In this document: piece by piece, positions 8,211 to 15,833 of the stretch | Layout of the letters: every line of letters starts with the position of its first letter | Position numbering within the stretch: position 1 is the first letter of the stretch | NCBI RefSeq assembly: GCF_014217685.1 | Contig: NZ_CP043653.1 | Location: 1,492,419-1,556,418 of the forward strand | DNA: 64,000 nt | Reading direction: 5' to 3' | Origin: Glaciihabitans sp. INWT7 | Lineage (GTDB): Bacteria; Actinomycetota; Actinomycetes; Actinomycetales; Microbacteriaceae | Notes under the pieces: model-generated | Database searches by the model: none | Seen by the model: the letters and a program-made list of their open reading frames with translations, nothing else | Told to the model about the DNA's origin: nothing | Made by a program: the position numbers and the translations under genes

Positions 8211-9065
8211 GTGATGCCCGAGAGAATCACCCTTGCCATCGATGGCGGGATCGCGAGCGCGGTCGCCCTCGAGTGGGCGCTCGCCCGCGCTTCGACCACG
8301 GCGGTGGACGTGCGGCTCACCACGATCGATGAGTCCGGCGTCTCTGTCATGGATTCACTCAAACAACTCCAGGCGGCGCAGGCCCTCGGGAGGGCCGCCG
8401 CGCGGTTCGCGGCGGTGGCTCCGCTAGCGCAGGTCGAGATGGTGATGCTCCGGGGCGATGCGGTCGACCGGCTGGCTCGCGAATCGATGAGCGCCGATCT
8501 GATCGTCATCGGATCCCACCCCGTCGGAATGCTCGCCGGACTGTTCAGCGCCACCCTTCCGCTGGCCATCGCTGCGCGGAGCGCGTGCCCCGTCGTCGTC
8601 GTGCCGGTCGGCTGGCGCTCCTCGACCGGTCCGGTGGTGGTCGGAGTCGACGAACCGACTTCGGAGCGAGCTCAGGAGTTCGCCGCCACCGAGGCCGAAC
8701 GTCTCGGACGGGAACTCGTGATGGTACGGGCGTGGGAGCTGCCGCCCGCGGTGACCCCTCATCTACTGGGGGTGGGCACCGTCGACGAGGCCATCCACGA
8801 CGCCAATGCCGAGCTGCTCTCCTCCGCCGCATCCTCCGTGGCGAGCCGTCACGGGGCTCTCCCGCTGCGGGAGAAGCTCAGCTACGCGACACCGTCCATC
8901 GCGCTGGCGGGCGGCGCCCAGAAGATGGAACTCGTCGTGGTGGGCACTCATCATCGACGCGGACTGGCAGAGTGGGTGCATGGCTCGGTCGGTCACGAAC
9001 TGGTGATGCACCTGCCGTGTCCGATCGCGATAGTGCCCCCAGCTTCGCTCCCGGCCGTCGCCTGA
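8211..9065 (+). CDS. Universal stress protein, tandem UspA domains
   Basis: 284 residues. GTG 8211 is 7 nt behind a GGGAAGG Shine-Dalgarno sequence; ATG 8214 directly follows and is the alternative. Two UspA domains in tandem: about 1-137, with an ATP-binding type glycine motif (GSHPVGMLAGLFSATLPLAI) and the edge strand CPVVVVPVGW, and about 140-284, with GTHHRRGLAEWVHGSVGHEL and CPIAIVPPA. This tandem form is the actinobacterial type that binds ATP and supports survival in hypoxia or stationary phase. A DosR-like box lies 80 bp upstream. A DUF2269 membrane protein follows after 32 bp and may be co-expressed. Confidence 0.9.
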   Translation: MMPERITLAIDGGIASAVALEWALARASTTAVDVRLTTIDESGVSVMDSLKQLQAAQALGRAAARFAAVAPLAQVEMVMLRGDAVDRLARESMSADLIVIGSHPVGMLAGLFSATLPLAIAARSACPVVVVPVGWRSSTGPVVVGVDEPTSERAQEFAATEAERLGRELVMVRAWELPPAVTPHLLGVGTVDEAIHDANAELLSSAASSVASRHGALPLREKLSYATPSIALAGGAQKMELVVVGTHHRRGLAEWVHGSVGHELVMHLPCPIAIVPPASLPAVA

Positions 9066-9097
9066 ATCCACTTCGACATCGCCTCCGAAAGGTCACC

Positions 9098-9556
9098 ATG
9101 GACACCCTGTTCGCTGTTCTCCACGTCGTCTCCGCCGTCTTCATCATCGGCCCGATGGCGATCCTGCCCATGACTGCCATGCGTGCCGCCCGCGCGGGCA
9201 ACGGCCCACAGGTGCAGTCGTTGGCGCGTGCCACATCCACCTTCACGCTGCTGTCGCTCGTCGTCTTCGTGCTCGGTTTCGCCGTACTGGGGATGAGCGA
9301 TCCGAAGGATCACTTCAGCTTCTCGTCGGGCTGGATCATCGGGTCGATCGTGCTGTACGTGCTCGCTCTCGGGATCAACCTGTTCGTCACCGTCCCGGCG
9401 ATGAAGCGAGTCGCCGCGGGCGCCTCCGTCTCGAGCGGCTCGGATGGCGCGGTCGCGGAGGGTCGTCCCGACGGCTACGGTGCGATCGCCGGCGGATCCG
9501 GCCTCGCCAGCCTGCTGCTGGTCGCCGTGGTGGTGTTGATGGTCTGGAAGCCTTAG
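9098..9556 (+). CDS. DUF2269-type integral membrane protein
   Basis: 152 residues with a GAAAGG Shine-Dalgarno sequence before the ATG. Four TM helices: about 2-25, 48-68, 78-100 and 128-150. The opening LFAVLHVVSAVFIIGPMAILP and the following basic loop resemble the DUF2269 (predicted integral membrane) family, which has no established function; a histidine in helix 1 is often kept. It lies 32 bp after the universal stress gene and is probably in the same transcript, so a membrane role in the same stress response is possible. I do not recognise a more exact function. Confidence 0.7.
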   Translation: MDTLFAVLHVVSAVFIIGPMAILPMTAMRAARAGNGPQVQSLARATSTFTLLSLVVFVLGFAVLGMSDPKDHFSFSSGWIIGSIVLYVLALGINLFVTVPAMKRVAAGASVSSGSDGAVAEGRPDGYGAIAGGSGLASLLLVAVVVLMVWKP

Positions 9557-9610
9557 AAGGGCCTCCCCGGGGCCTACAGACAACCTCGGAGTGCTGCGGA
9601 ACCCGCGGAC

Positions 9611-9892
9611 TCAGGCCGCGCGAAGGCCCCGGCGCAGGATGTGGCGCACGGCGGACCGCCAGGTCTCGAACCGCTCGCGCTCCCCGCTCTCGTCATCGAC
9701 GACCGCAAACCCCGCGTCCTCGGTGACGAATTCCCCCACGAGCGATCCGGAGGATTCGAGAAGGGTCCAGCTCCCGCCATCCTGCACCGCGATCGAGTGG
9801 CGCAGATTGCCACTCCAGAAGGTGACAGGGGGCTCCCCCGGGCCGGGAAGTTCGTCGATCTCGCTCAACTGGGCCTGGTGTGAATAGCGCAT
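9611..9892 (-). CDS. Small conserved hypothetical protein
   Basis: 93 residues from the ATG at 9892, chosen because GGAGG lies 6 nt upstream; a longer in-frame version to 9952 has no such site. The protein is a compact mix of strands: RHSIAVQDGGSWTLLESSG, LVGEFVTEDAGFAVVDDE, then a helical tail RFETWRSAVRHILRRGLRAA. No catalytic motif, metal site or membrane segment is visible. It reads like small beta-rich proteins common in Microbacteriaceae, but I do not recognise a family. Convergent with the DUF2269 gene, 54 bp apart. Confidence 0.65.
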   Translation of the reverse strand: MRYSHQAQLSEIDELPGPGEPPVTFWSGNLRHSIAVQDGGSWTLLESSGSLVGEFVTEDAGFAVVDDESGERERFETWRSAVRHILRRGLRAA

Positions 9893-10035
9893 GGATGTCC
9901 TCCGCCGGTGCGACAAGTGGTGTGCGCGATTCATGCGCTGGTCACCAGCCAACTCCCTGCGCGTGCCGCCGTCAAAGGGCTTGCGTACACCGCCCGGACG
10001 TGCAGGGGTGTCACCCGCCCGGCGAGGGTGTAACG

Positions 10036-10728
10036 CTACAGAGTGGCTACCGCGTCCTCGCGGTACGACGCGCTCACCATGATCGGCATGTGGTCGGATG
10101 CCCCGCGCTGGAGGGTCTCGACATTGTCGATGCCCAGGCCGACGGAGGTCGCGAAGTCGAAGTGGCCGCGGAAGAACTTGTATCGCGTGTAGGTGCGGCG
10201 ATCGCTGAGCGAGAGGTCGTAGCCCGATTCGTTCACCTTCTGGGTGAGTGAATTCGTGAACAGTGGATAGTTGTAGTCACCCACCATGAGGGTGGGAAGT
10301 CCGTGTCCGAGGGTGAGCAGCAGTTCGTGGGCCGCGCGGATCTGCTCGCGTCGCAGCGAGTTGCGCGCGGTGAGCGGAGCGGCGTGGAAAGAGGCCACCA
10401 CGAGCTGACGATCGGTCTCGTGGTCGACCAGCCGTGTGCCGATCAGGCGTTCGTGCGCGGGCTTCAGAACCATGTCGTGCAGGGACTTCTTGAGGGAGAA
10501 GGCCTGGGTCTCGAGCGCGCTGAAGCGGTCGGTACGGAAATAGACGGCGAGGCCGAGCCTGTTGCGCTTCGTGGAATCGGCCAGATGCAAGTGCCCGACA
10601 TCCGCCGGGAGGTCTGTGGTGTCGCATTCCTGCAGGCACAGAACATCCGGGTCGAACTTCTGCACGAGTTCCACGAGCTCTCCGCTCGCATGATTCTTGC
10701 GCAGGTTGTAACTGATGACTCTGATCAC
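10036..10728 (-). CDS. Endonuclease/exonuclease/phosphatase (EEP) family protein
   Basis: 230 residues from a GTG at 10728 (VIRVISYNLRK); an in-frame GTG at 10761 would add MCPMGESSGIP and cannot be excluded. The EEP active-site set is present in order: Asn in SYNLRK, Glu in LCLQECD, a histidine in VVASFHAAP, Asp/Asn in VGDYNYP, and the final Asp-His pair in GASDHMPIM. The fold hydrolyses phosphodiester or phosphomonoester bonds using Mg2+. No signal peptide is seen, so it is cytoplasmic, and the substrate is unknown. A second, distinct EEP protein lies at about 34.4 kb. The gene stands alone, divergent from the small acidic pair. Confidence 0.85.
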   Translation of the reverse strand: MIRVISYNLRKNHASGELVELVQKFDPDVLCLQECDTTDLPADVGHLHLADSTKRNRLGLAVYFRTDRFSALETQAFSLKKSLHDMVLKPAHERLIGTRLVDHETDRQLVVASFHAAPLTARNSLRREQIRAAHELLLTLGHGLPTLMVGDYNYPLFTNSLTQKVNESGYDLSLSDRRTYTRYKFFRGHFDFATSVGLGIDNVETLQRGASDHMPIMVSASYREDAVATL

Positions 10729-10949
10729 TGGGATCCCGCTCGACTCGCCCATCGGGCACACCGATCGGAGGCCACCCGCAAGATCCTACGGTGGCCCGTG
10801 GCATCCGCACGACATTCATCACCTGTGAGAAGGCTGGATCGCACCCCCGACGTGCGCCGGGAATTCCGTGATGGGGGCTAGCAATCGTCGACGCCCTGTC
10901 TATCGTTGGAGTGCGACAGCGTCGACGCGGTCGTAGAAGGAGTATGCCT

Positions 10950-11114
10950 ATGAGCGGCCCACCGACCGAGCATGCCAAAGCGGATGCGGTCTACGGCGAC
11001 GGCGAGATGCCCGCCGACGCAGACCTCGTGGCTCCCGGCTCAGAACAGGGAGACAGTGCTCACGGCAATGATGACGACACCACCCCATCCCACACGACAG
11101 CGGAGGAAGAATGA
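10950..11114 (+). CDS. Small acidic protein, first of a pair
   Basis: 54 residues from ATG 10950, with GAAGGAG 7 nt upstream; another ATG at 10944 is too close to that site. The peptide is hydrophilic and acidic (GDGEMPADADL, GNDDDTTPSHTTAEEE), with no hydrophobic core, cysteines or membrane segment, so it is probably disordered in the cytoplasm. Its stop overlaps the ATG of the next small gene (ATGA), which argues that both are real and translationally coupled. I do not recognise a family. Confidence 0.6.
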   Translation: MSGPPTEHAKADAVYGDGEMPADADLVAPGSEQGDSAHGNDDDTTPSHTTAEEE

Positions 11115-11290
11115 CTGACAACGCAGGCGACGCTCGCGGCGAACGCGAACCAGACGGCAAGTTCACCGACGAAGAGTTCAAGGACGGATCGCACACCTCG
11201 GATCGCTCGGAGGTATCCGAAGAAGAGGGCGAGTACACCGATTCGGAACTCTCTGAGACCGACAAGGACCGCACCGAACGTCACGACTGA
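11111..11290 (+). CDS. Small acidic protein, second of a pair
   Basis: 59 residues, starting in the ATGA overlap with the previous gene and preceded by a GGAGGAA Shine-Dalgarno sequence inside that gene's 3' end. Composition is very acidic and polar (DGKFTDEEFKDGSHTSDRSE, then SEEEGEYTDSELSETDKD), rich in D, E, S and T, without hydrophobic clusters. The coupling, the good ribosome site and the strong terminator 23 bp after its stop support a real two-gene transcript. Function unknown; such disordered acidic peptides are often seen as stress-related proteins in actinobacteria, but that is only analogy. Confidence 0.62.
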   Translation: MTDNAGDARGEREPDGKFTDEEFKDGSHTSDRSEVSEEEGEYTDSELSETDKDRTERHD

Positions 11291-11312
11291 CTCGGCGACA
11301 GCAGAGTCGAAC

Positions 11313-11350
11313 AGAGGTGCCCCGGCCAACCGCCGGGGCACCTCTTTTGT
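11313..11350 (+). terminator. Strong intrinsic terminator
   Basis: A perfect 14-bp inverted repeat (agaggtgccccggc / gccggggcacctct) with a 5-nt loop CAACC, followed by tttgtt. It closes the small acidic gene pair and, read on the other strand, lies just past the end of the converging nuclease/helicase gene, so it may serve both. Confidence 0.9.
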
Positions 11351-11384
11351 TGGGTCAACCAACAGGGTCGCGGACTGCTGTCGG

Positions 11385-14300
11385 CTACCCCGCCTCCTCC
11401 ACCAGAGTGATGAACGCGCTCAGCTGGGCCAGCGCGGTGATGCTCGTGGGCAGCGATTCGGTGATCCCGGGCGAGTAGACGAGCCAGGCGGCCCACTGTG
11501 CGCGTGAGATCGCGACATTCAGCCTGTTCGCCAGAAGTAGGAACTCGAGTCCGCGCGGCACATCCGCCGCCGACGACGCCGCGAGCGAGACGATCGCGAC
11601 GGCCGCCTCCCTGCCCTGGAACCGGTCGACGGTACCCACTGCCACCGCCTCGAAACCGGCCTCGTCGAGGGTCTCGCGCAGCAGCTGGACGTGAGCGTTG
11701 TACGGCGCAACCACGATGACATCCTCGGGCCCGAGTTCTGTCGTGGTGCCGGCCGAGGTCCAGGCGCGGCCGACCACGTCCCGCACGATCGCCAGCACGG
11801 CGGCGGCCTCCTCCGGGGATGATGTCGAATTGTCGTGCGCGATGACCGGCACCGGATGCAGCCCGGGCGCGACCCCGGCGAGACTTCGATCCGAGGGATG
11901 AGAGTGCAGACGGCCCTCATAGGACAGCCTCGAGACGGGGGCGCAGACAGCCGGATGCATGCGGTGACTCACGTCGAGAAAGTAGCCGAACTCGGGCGGC
12001 AGCACGTCGTGACCGTCGCTCAGCCATCCCAGCGCCGAGACATCCACCGGCTCCGGATGCGTGCCCTGGCTCACCTGGGGCAGCTGCTGCGGGTCGCCGA
12101 GCAACAGCAGGCGCGTGGCGCTGACGGAGGCGGCGATCGTGGCGGCGAGGGAGAACTGCCCGGCCTCGTCGATCACCAACAGGTCGAGGGATTCGCGCGG
12201 AATACGCCCCTCGTTGCTGAACAGCCAGGCGGTGCCGCCGAGGACGAAGCCGGCTTGCGCGGTGAAGTCGCCGAGCGATCGGTCGGTCAGGGGTGTCCAG
12301 GCTGTCCGCTCGGACTCCCCGCCCGGGCGCGGCTTCTTGCCGACGAGAGCGGGCTCGAGTCCCGCGGCGACCACCGCGCTGAGCATGTTCTCGACAGTGG
12401 CATGGGACTGTGCCACCACGCCGATGCGCCAGCCGTGGTTCTTCACCAGGTCGGCGACGACCCGCGCCCCATTCCAGGTCTTCCCCGTGCCGGGTGGTCC
12501 CTGCACCGCGAGATACGAGTGATCGAGGGCGAGAAGGGAATCCCGCATTCTTTCGGCAATCGTGCCTCGCGTGGCGGTGACGGCGTCGCCCGCGCCGCGT
12601 GGTGCGCTACGGCGGAGGATGTCCAGAGCGGCGTTCGGGATCATCTGCGGATAGGCGTCGAGCACGGAACGACCCCATTCGGAGATCGCCGTGACCTGGG
12701 TGCCCGGATTCGGCGGCGACCCGGGGGCGAGCGCGAGCGGCACCTCGTCATAGGGCGGAGCGCCGGATGCCAGCCTCTCGGTCAGCAGCAGAGAGCCGTC
12801 ATCGGCTGTGATGACGGCCGAGCGGGAGTGGGCGACCCGGGCGGCGGGATCGCGACCCGCCGCGATCGGCGGGAATGGCGGGTCGTAGACCACCCACGGG
12901 GCATCCGCACCGCCGAAGGAGCTTCCGGGGGCTGCAGTGCCGGTGAGCCGCAGCACGCGGGATTGGTTTCGGGCGCGCCCCTCGATCCCCCAGCGACGCA
13001 CGACCTCCGCACCCTCCACGACGAAGACATCGCGCGAGTCTGCCCACTCCTCGAGCGGTGCGACGAGCCGGGCGAAGTGATCCCACCAGAAGCTCTTGCC
13101 TTCGCGCCGGTGGTAGTCGATGGCCGCCGAGGCGAGCGCGAGCGCCGTCTGGTCGGCCGTGCGCTCCCCCGAGGGGAACTCCGCGACGATGGCGGCGAGC
13201 TCGACGTAGACCGGATCCGGCTCGGGAAGGGGCACGTCGAGGACGAGCTCGTCCCGCGTCGCCGGGGAAACCGCGTTCTCGGCAGCCCGCTCGAGCAGCC
13301 AGTCGCGCAGGGCGAGCGTCGAGACGCAGTCGTATTCGTTGTAGCTCGCGATCTCCGCGAGAACGCGCGCTGCCTCGCCCGCATCGCCGGCTTCGAGGAG
13401 GTCGCGGGAGCGCACGTACTCGCTGATCGAATCGGCAGCGTTGTCGACACCGGTGCGGCCTCGCGAACCCATATAGAGCGGTTCCAGCTTCTTGAGCGAA
13501 TAGCTGCGGCTCCCCACCCGCAGCGACTGCTTCACTATCGGATAGAGGTCGACGAGCACGCCGTTTCGCAGAAGGTCGTCGACTGCCTCCTCGCCCACTC
13601 CATGCCGTGCCGCGATCCCCAGCAGGTGGGTGCGCTCGTACGACGCGTAGTGATAGATATGCATCGCCGGATGCGCGCGCCGACGCTCCCCGACGTAGTC
13701 CAGGAATTCGAGCAGAGCCTGCTTCTCCCCCGCGAGATCATGAGCCCAGAACGACCGGAACGTCTCATCGGCTTCGACCAGCCCGAAGAGGTAGTCGAGC
13801 CCCCATTCGGTGCCCTCCTGGTGCAGTGGGTCACCCTCGAAGTCGAAGAAGATGTCTCCCGGGTCTGACACGGGGATGGCGGCGAGGGCGGCGGGATCGA
13901 CGACCCGCCAGGCCAGCCCCGGCGAGAGTTGCACGATAGCCTGCTCGCGGAGGGCGGTGAGCGTGGTATCGGAGATCCCGGCCACCGGCCCGGTCGCCTC
14001 GGCGAGCAGCTCGATGGTGTCGATGCCCGATTCGATCAAGCGGGCACGCTGGGTGACGCGAAGGCCGGCGACGAGCAGGAGGTCCCGGTGCAGTTGTACC
14101 TGTTCTTCGCAGACCGCGCAGCCACCGCAGGCGACGTATCGGGGGTCGCCCCACTCCGTCGCCGAGCCATCGGACACCCGCTCGTCGATCGCCTGTTCGA
14201 GTCGAGCGCGTCGATGGCGGTACACCGGGAGGATGTCGGCGAGGCGGTGTTCGCTCACGCTGTCGTCGCCGAGGATCAGCGAGACCCTGTCGGCGGTCGG

Positions 14301-14774
14301 GATGCCGAGCCGCTGCAGTTGCTCACCGTAGGCCGCGAGTTGTAAGAGCGCGGTGATCTTCGCATGCCGGGCAAGCTTCGTGTCGTACACCTCGTACGCG
14401 CCGGAGGCATTGCGGATGATGAAGTCCGCATAGCCGAGGAACCGGCCGTCGAAGAATGCGGCCTGGTATACCGCCGGCGCCCCCGCCTCGAATGCCGCGG
14501 TGGTGAGCTCGACAACCTCGGCCGGATCGGTCGGGCTCTCGGGCCGGGGGATCTCCACCACCGGCGTCTCCGTTCGCAGGCGTTCGAGAAAACGCTCCTC
14601 GTGCCGGTCGCCGAGGCGCGCGGCCCGCTCGAGCATGTCGTCGGTGGTCGCGGGGGGTGCCGCGATGCGCCCGAGGCGAGCATCGAGCTTGCGCATCACC
14701 GCCCATTCGCAGCCGGCTGCCGCGCTGAGGTCGGAGGCGGAATAGACGACGGTGCCGTCATCGAGCAGGAACAT
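11385..14774 (-). CDS. TM0106-family RecB-like nuclease fused to SF1 helicase
   Basis: 1129 residues; ATG supported by GGAGGATG upstream. N-terminal RecB/Cas4-like nuclease region (about 1-260): GYADFIIRN at about 112 and YEVYDTKLARHAKI supply the Asp and Asp-X-Lys of the PD-(D/E)XK core, followed by a Cys cluster GGCAVCEEQ. Middle about 310-500: DEDDh-type exonuclease-like segment (IFFDFEGDP, HIYHYASYE, YNEYDCVSTLALRDWL). C-terminal SF1 (Dna2/UPF1-like) helicase: Walker A GPPGTGKT at about 757, DEAG in LLVIDEAGQFS at about 867, motif V VDRFQGREAAVAI and motif VI NRLNVAISRAQ. Likely acts on branched or single-stranded DNA in repair. It stands alone and is not next to CRISPR or restriction genes. 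Confidence 0.9.
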   Translation of the reverse strand: MFLLDDGTVVYSASDLSAAAGCEWAVMRKLDARLGRIAAPPATTDDMLERAARLGDRHEERFLERLRTETPVVEIPRPESPTDPAEVVELTTAAFEAGAPAVYQAAFFDGRFLGYADFIIRNASGAYEVYDTKLARHAKITALLQLAAYGEQLQRLGIPTADRVSLILGDDSVSEHRLADILPVYRHRRARLEQAIDERVSDGSATEWGDPRYVACGGCAVCEEQVQLHRDLLLVAGLRVTQRARLIESGIDTIELLAEATGPVAGISDTTLTALREQAIVQLSPGLAWRVVDPAALAAIPVSDPGDIFFDFEGDPLHQEGTEWGLDYLFGLVEADETFRSFWAHDLAGEKQALLEFLDYVGERRRAHPAMHIYHYASYERTHLLGIAARHGVGEEAVDDLLRNGVLVDLYPIVKQSLRVGSRSYSLKKLEPLYMGSRGRTGVDNAADSISEYVRSRDLLEAGDAGEAARVLAEIASYNEYDCVSTLALRDWLLERAAENAVSPATRDELVLDVPLPEPDPVYVELAAIVAEFPSGERTADQTALALASAAIDYHRREGKSFWWDHFARLVAPLEEWADSRDVFVVEGAEVVRRWGIEGRARNQSRVLRLTGTAAPGSSFGGADAPWVVYDPPFPPIAAGRDPAARVAHSRSAVITADDGSLLLTERLASGAPPYDEVPLALAPGSPPNPGTQVTAISEWGRSVLDAYPQMIPNAALDILRRSAPRGAGDAVTATRGTIAERMRDSLLALDHSYLAVQGPPGTGKTWNGARVVADLVKNHGWRIGVVAQSHATVENMLSAVVAAGLEPALVGKKPRPGGESERTAWTPLTDRSLGDFTAQAGFVLGGTAWLFSNEGRIPRESLDLLVIDEAGQFSLAATIAASVSATRLLLLGDPQQLPQVSQGTHPEPVDVSALGWLSDGHDVLPPEFGYFLDVSHRMHPAVCAPVSRLSYEGRLHSHPSDRSLAGVAPGLHPVPVIAHDNSTSSPEEAAAVLAIVRDVVGRAWTSAGTTTELGPEDVIVVAPYNAHVQLLRETLDEAGFEAVAVGTVDRFQGREAAVAIVSLAASSAADVPRGLEFLLLANRLNVAISRAQWAAWLVYSPGITESLPTSITALAQLSAFITLVEEAG

Positions 14775-14840
14775 TCCGCATCCTCCGGATCAGCCTGAGG
14801 TCACCCTGGGGCGACCGGGTCGGAACTTCACCAGTGTGCC

Positions 14841-15695
14841 TCACACCGGTGACAGCAGTGTGTTCACGATGGCGGTCTCACGATCGAGCAACCAGAGTCG
14901 CCGACGCTCGATGACGTCGCCGACGCCCTCCTGCCACAGGCGGGCCCAGCCTCCCCCGGACTCCGCACGAAGCCTCATCCGGCGCCAGCTCAGGGCGGCG
15001 CGATCGGCCGCGAAGCGTGCACAGCTTCGGCGCTCGGCGACGGTCCAGTCCGACGCATCCGCGAATATCTTCAGGCGCGCAAGCTGGTCGAGACCCCTGG
15101 ATGAGGCGGGGAGGTCGACCGGGTCGCGCAGCGGCACCCAGTGCATCGCCGCGTTCACCGAATCGGTGAACCGAGTGCTCGGTCCGGCGAGGTCGAAGTC
15201 GACGAGACCGATGGCGCGGCCATCGCGAACGACGACATTCTGCGGGGTCACGTCCAGGTGGGTCACGAGCTCGAATGGATCCTGGGCGATCTCTCGAGCG
15301 GGAAACGGCTCCGCGACGGGTTCGAATCCGGCGGAGGCGCGGTGCAACGCGGTGACGAGCACGGCGACCGATTCGAGCAGGGCGTCCGTGAGCACCCAGG
15401 GCTCGAGCACGGCCTCGGCCACATCCCCGGGGATGAAGGTCAGCGTGTCCCGCCCTTCGGCATCGAGCCCGAGAAACCGGGGACTCGCGGGGGAACCGTC
15501 GATGGTGAACCCCACAGAGGCGAGGTGATCGAGGTAGCTCGCAACGGCCCAGGACTGTCTTTGGTGAGGCCGGCGCACGGTCTCGCCGATGCGGATGACG
15601 CCGACAGTGACATCGCCCGCGGGCAGCTCGACGACCGCGCCGCGGCCATCGTCGAGGTACCTTCTCGCCCTCACCCCGCCGTCTGGAACCATCAC
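14841..15695 (-). CDS. Aminoglycoside phosphotransferase (APH)-like kinase
   Basis: 284 residues. The kinase catalytic loop is THLDVTPQNVVV (H-x-D-x4-N, about 144-152) and the metal-binding DFD motif is GLVDFDLAG at about 164. The N-lobe is reduced: an RRYLDDGRGAVVEL strand and IRIGETVRR, with no clear glycine-rich loop. Members of this loose family phosphorylate small molecules such as aminoglycosides, macrolides, choline or sugars; nothing here selects one, and resistance should not be assumed. The start is GTG 15695 or the following ATG; neither has a good ribosome site. Divergent from the DUF2510 gene, with 138 bp between them. Confidence 0.8.
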   Translation of the reverse strand: MMVPDGGVRARRYLDDGRGAVVELPAGDVTVGVIRIGETVRRPHQRQSWAVASYLDHLASVGFTIDGSPASPRFLGLDAEGRDTLTFIPGDVAEAVLEPWVLTDALLESVAVLVTALHRASAGFEPVAEPFPAREIAQDPFELVTHLDVTPQNVVVRDGRAIGLVDFDLAGPSTRFTDSVNAAMHWVPLRDPVDLPASSRGLDQLARLKIFADASDWTVAERRSCARFAADRAALSWRRMRLRAESGGGWARLWQEGVGDVIERRRLWLLDRETAIVNTLLSPV

Positions 15696-15833
15696 GATGC
15701 AACATACCAGTGGCCCGCCGACACGGCTCAGAACCCCGCGTACTGGGGTACATCGGAGCCTAGATCGCCGGCCACCCTCGCTTGTAAAATCAGAGTCTGC
15801 CCAGTCCAGGCGGGTCTACCCGGGGGAATAATC

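Noticed and set aside
11835-13868. 677-codon plus-strand open frame opposite the nuclease/helicase gene
   Set aside because: Arg/Gly/Pro-rich translation without recognisable domains; it mirrors codon bias of the real antisense gene.
15141-15833. Upstream extension of the first DUF2510 protein
   Set aside because: It would overlap the phosphotransferase gene; GTG 15834 has a good ribosome site and begins the expected domain.
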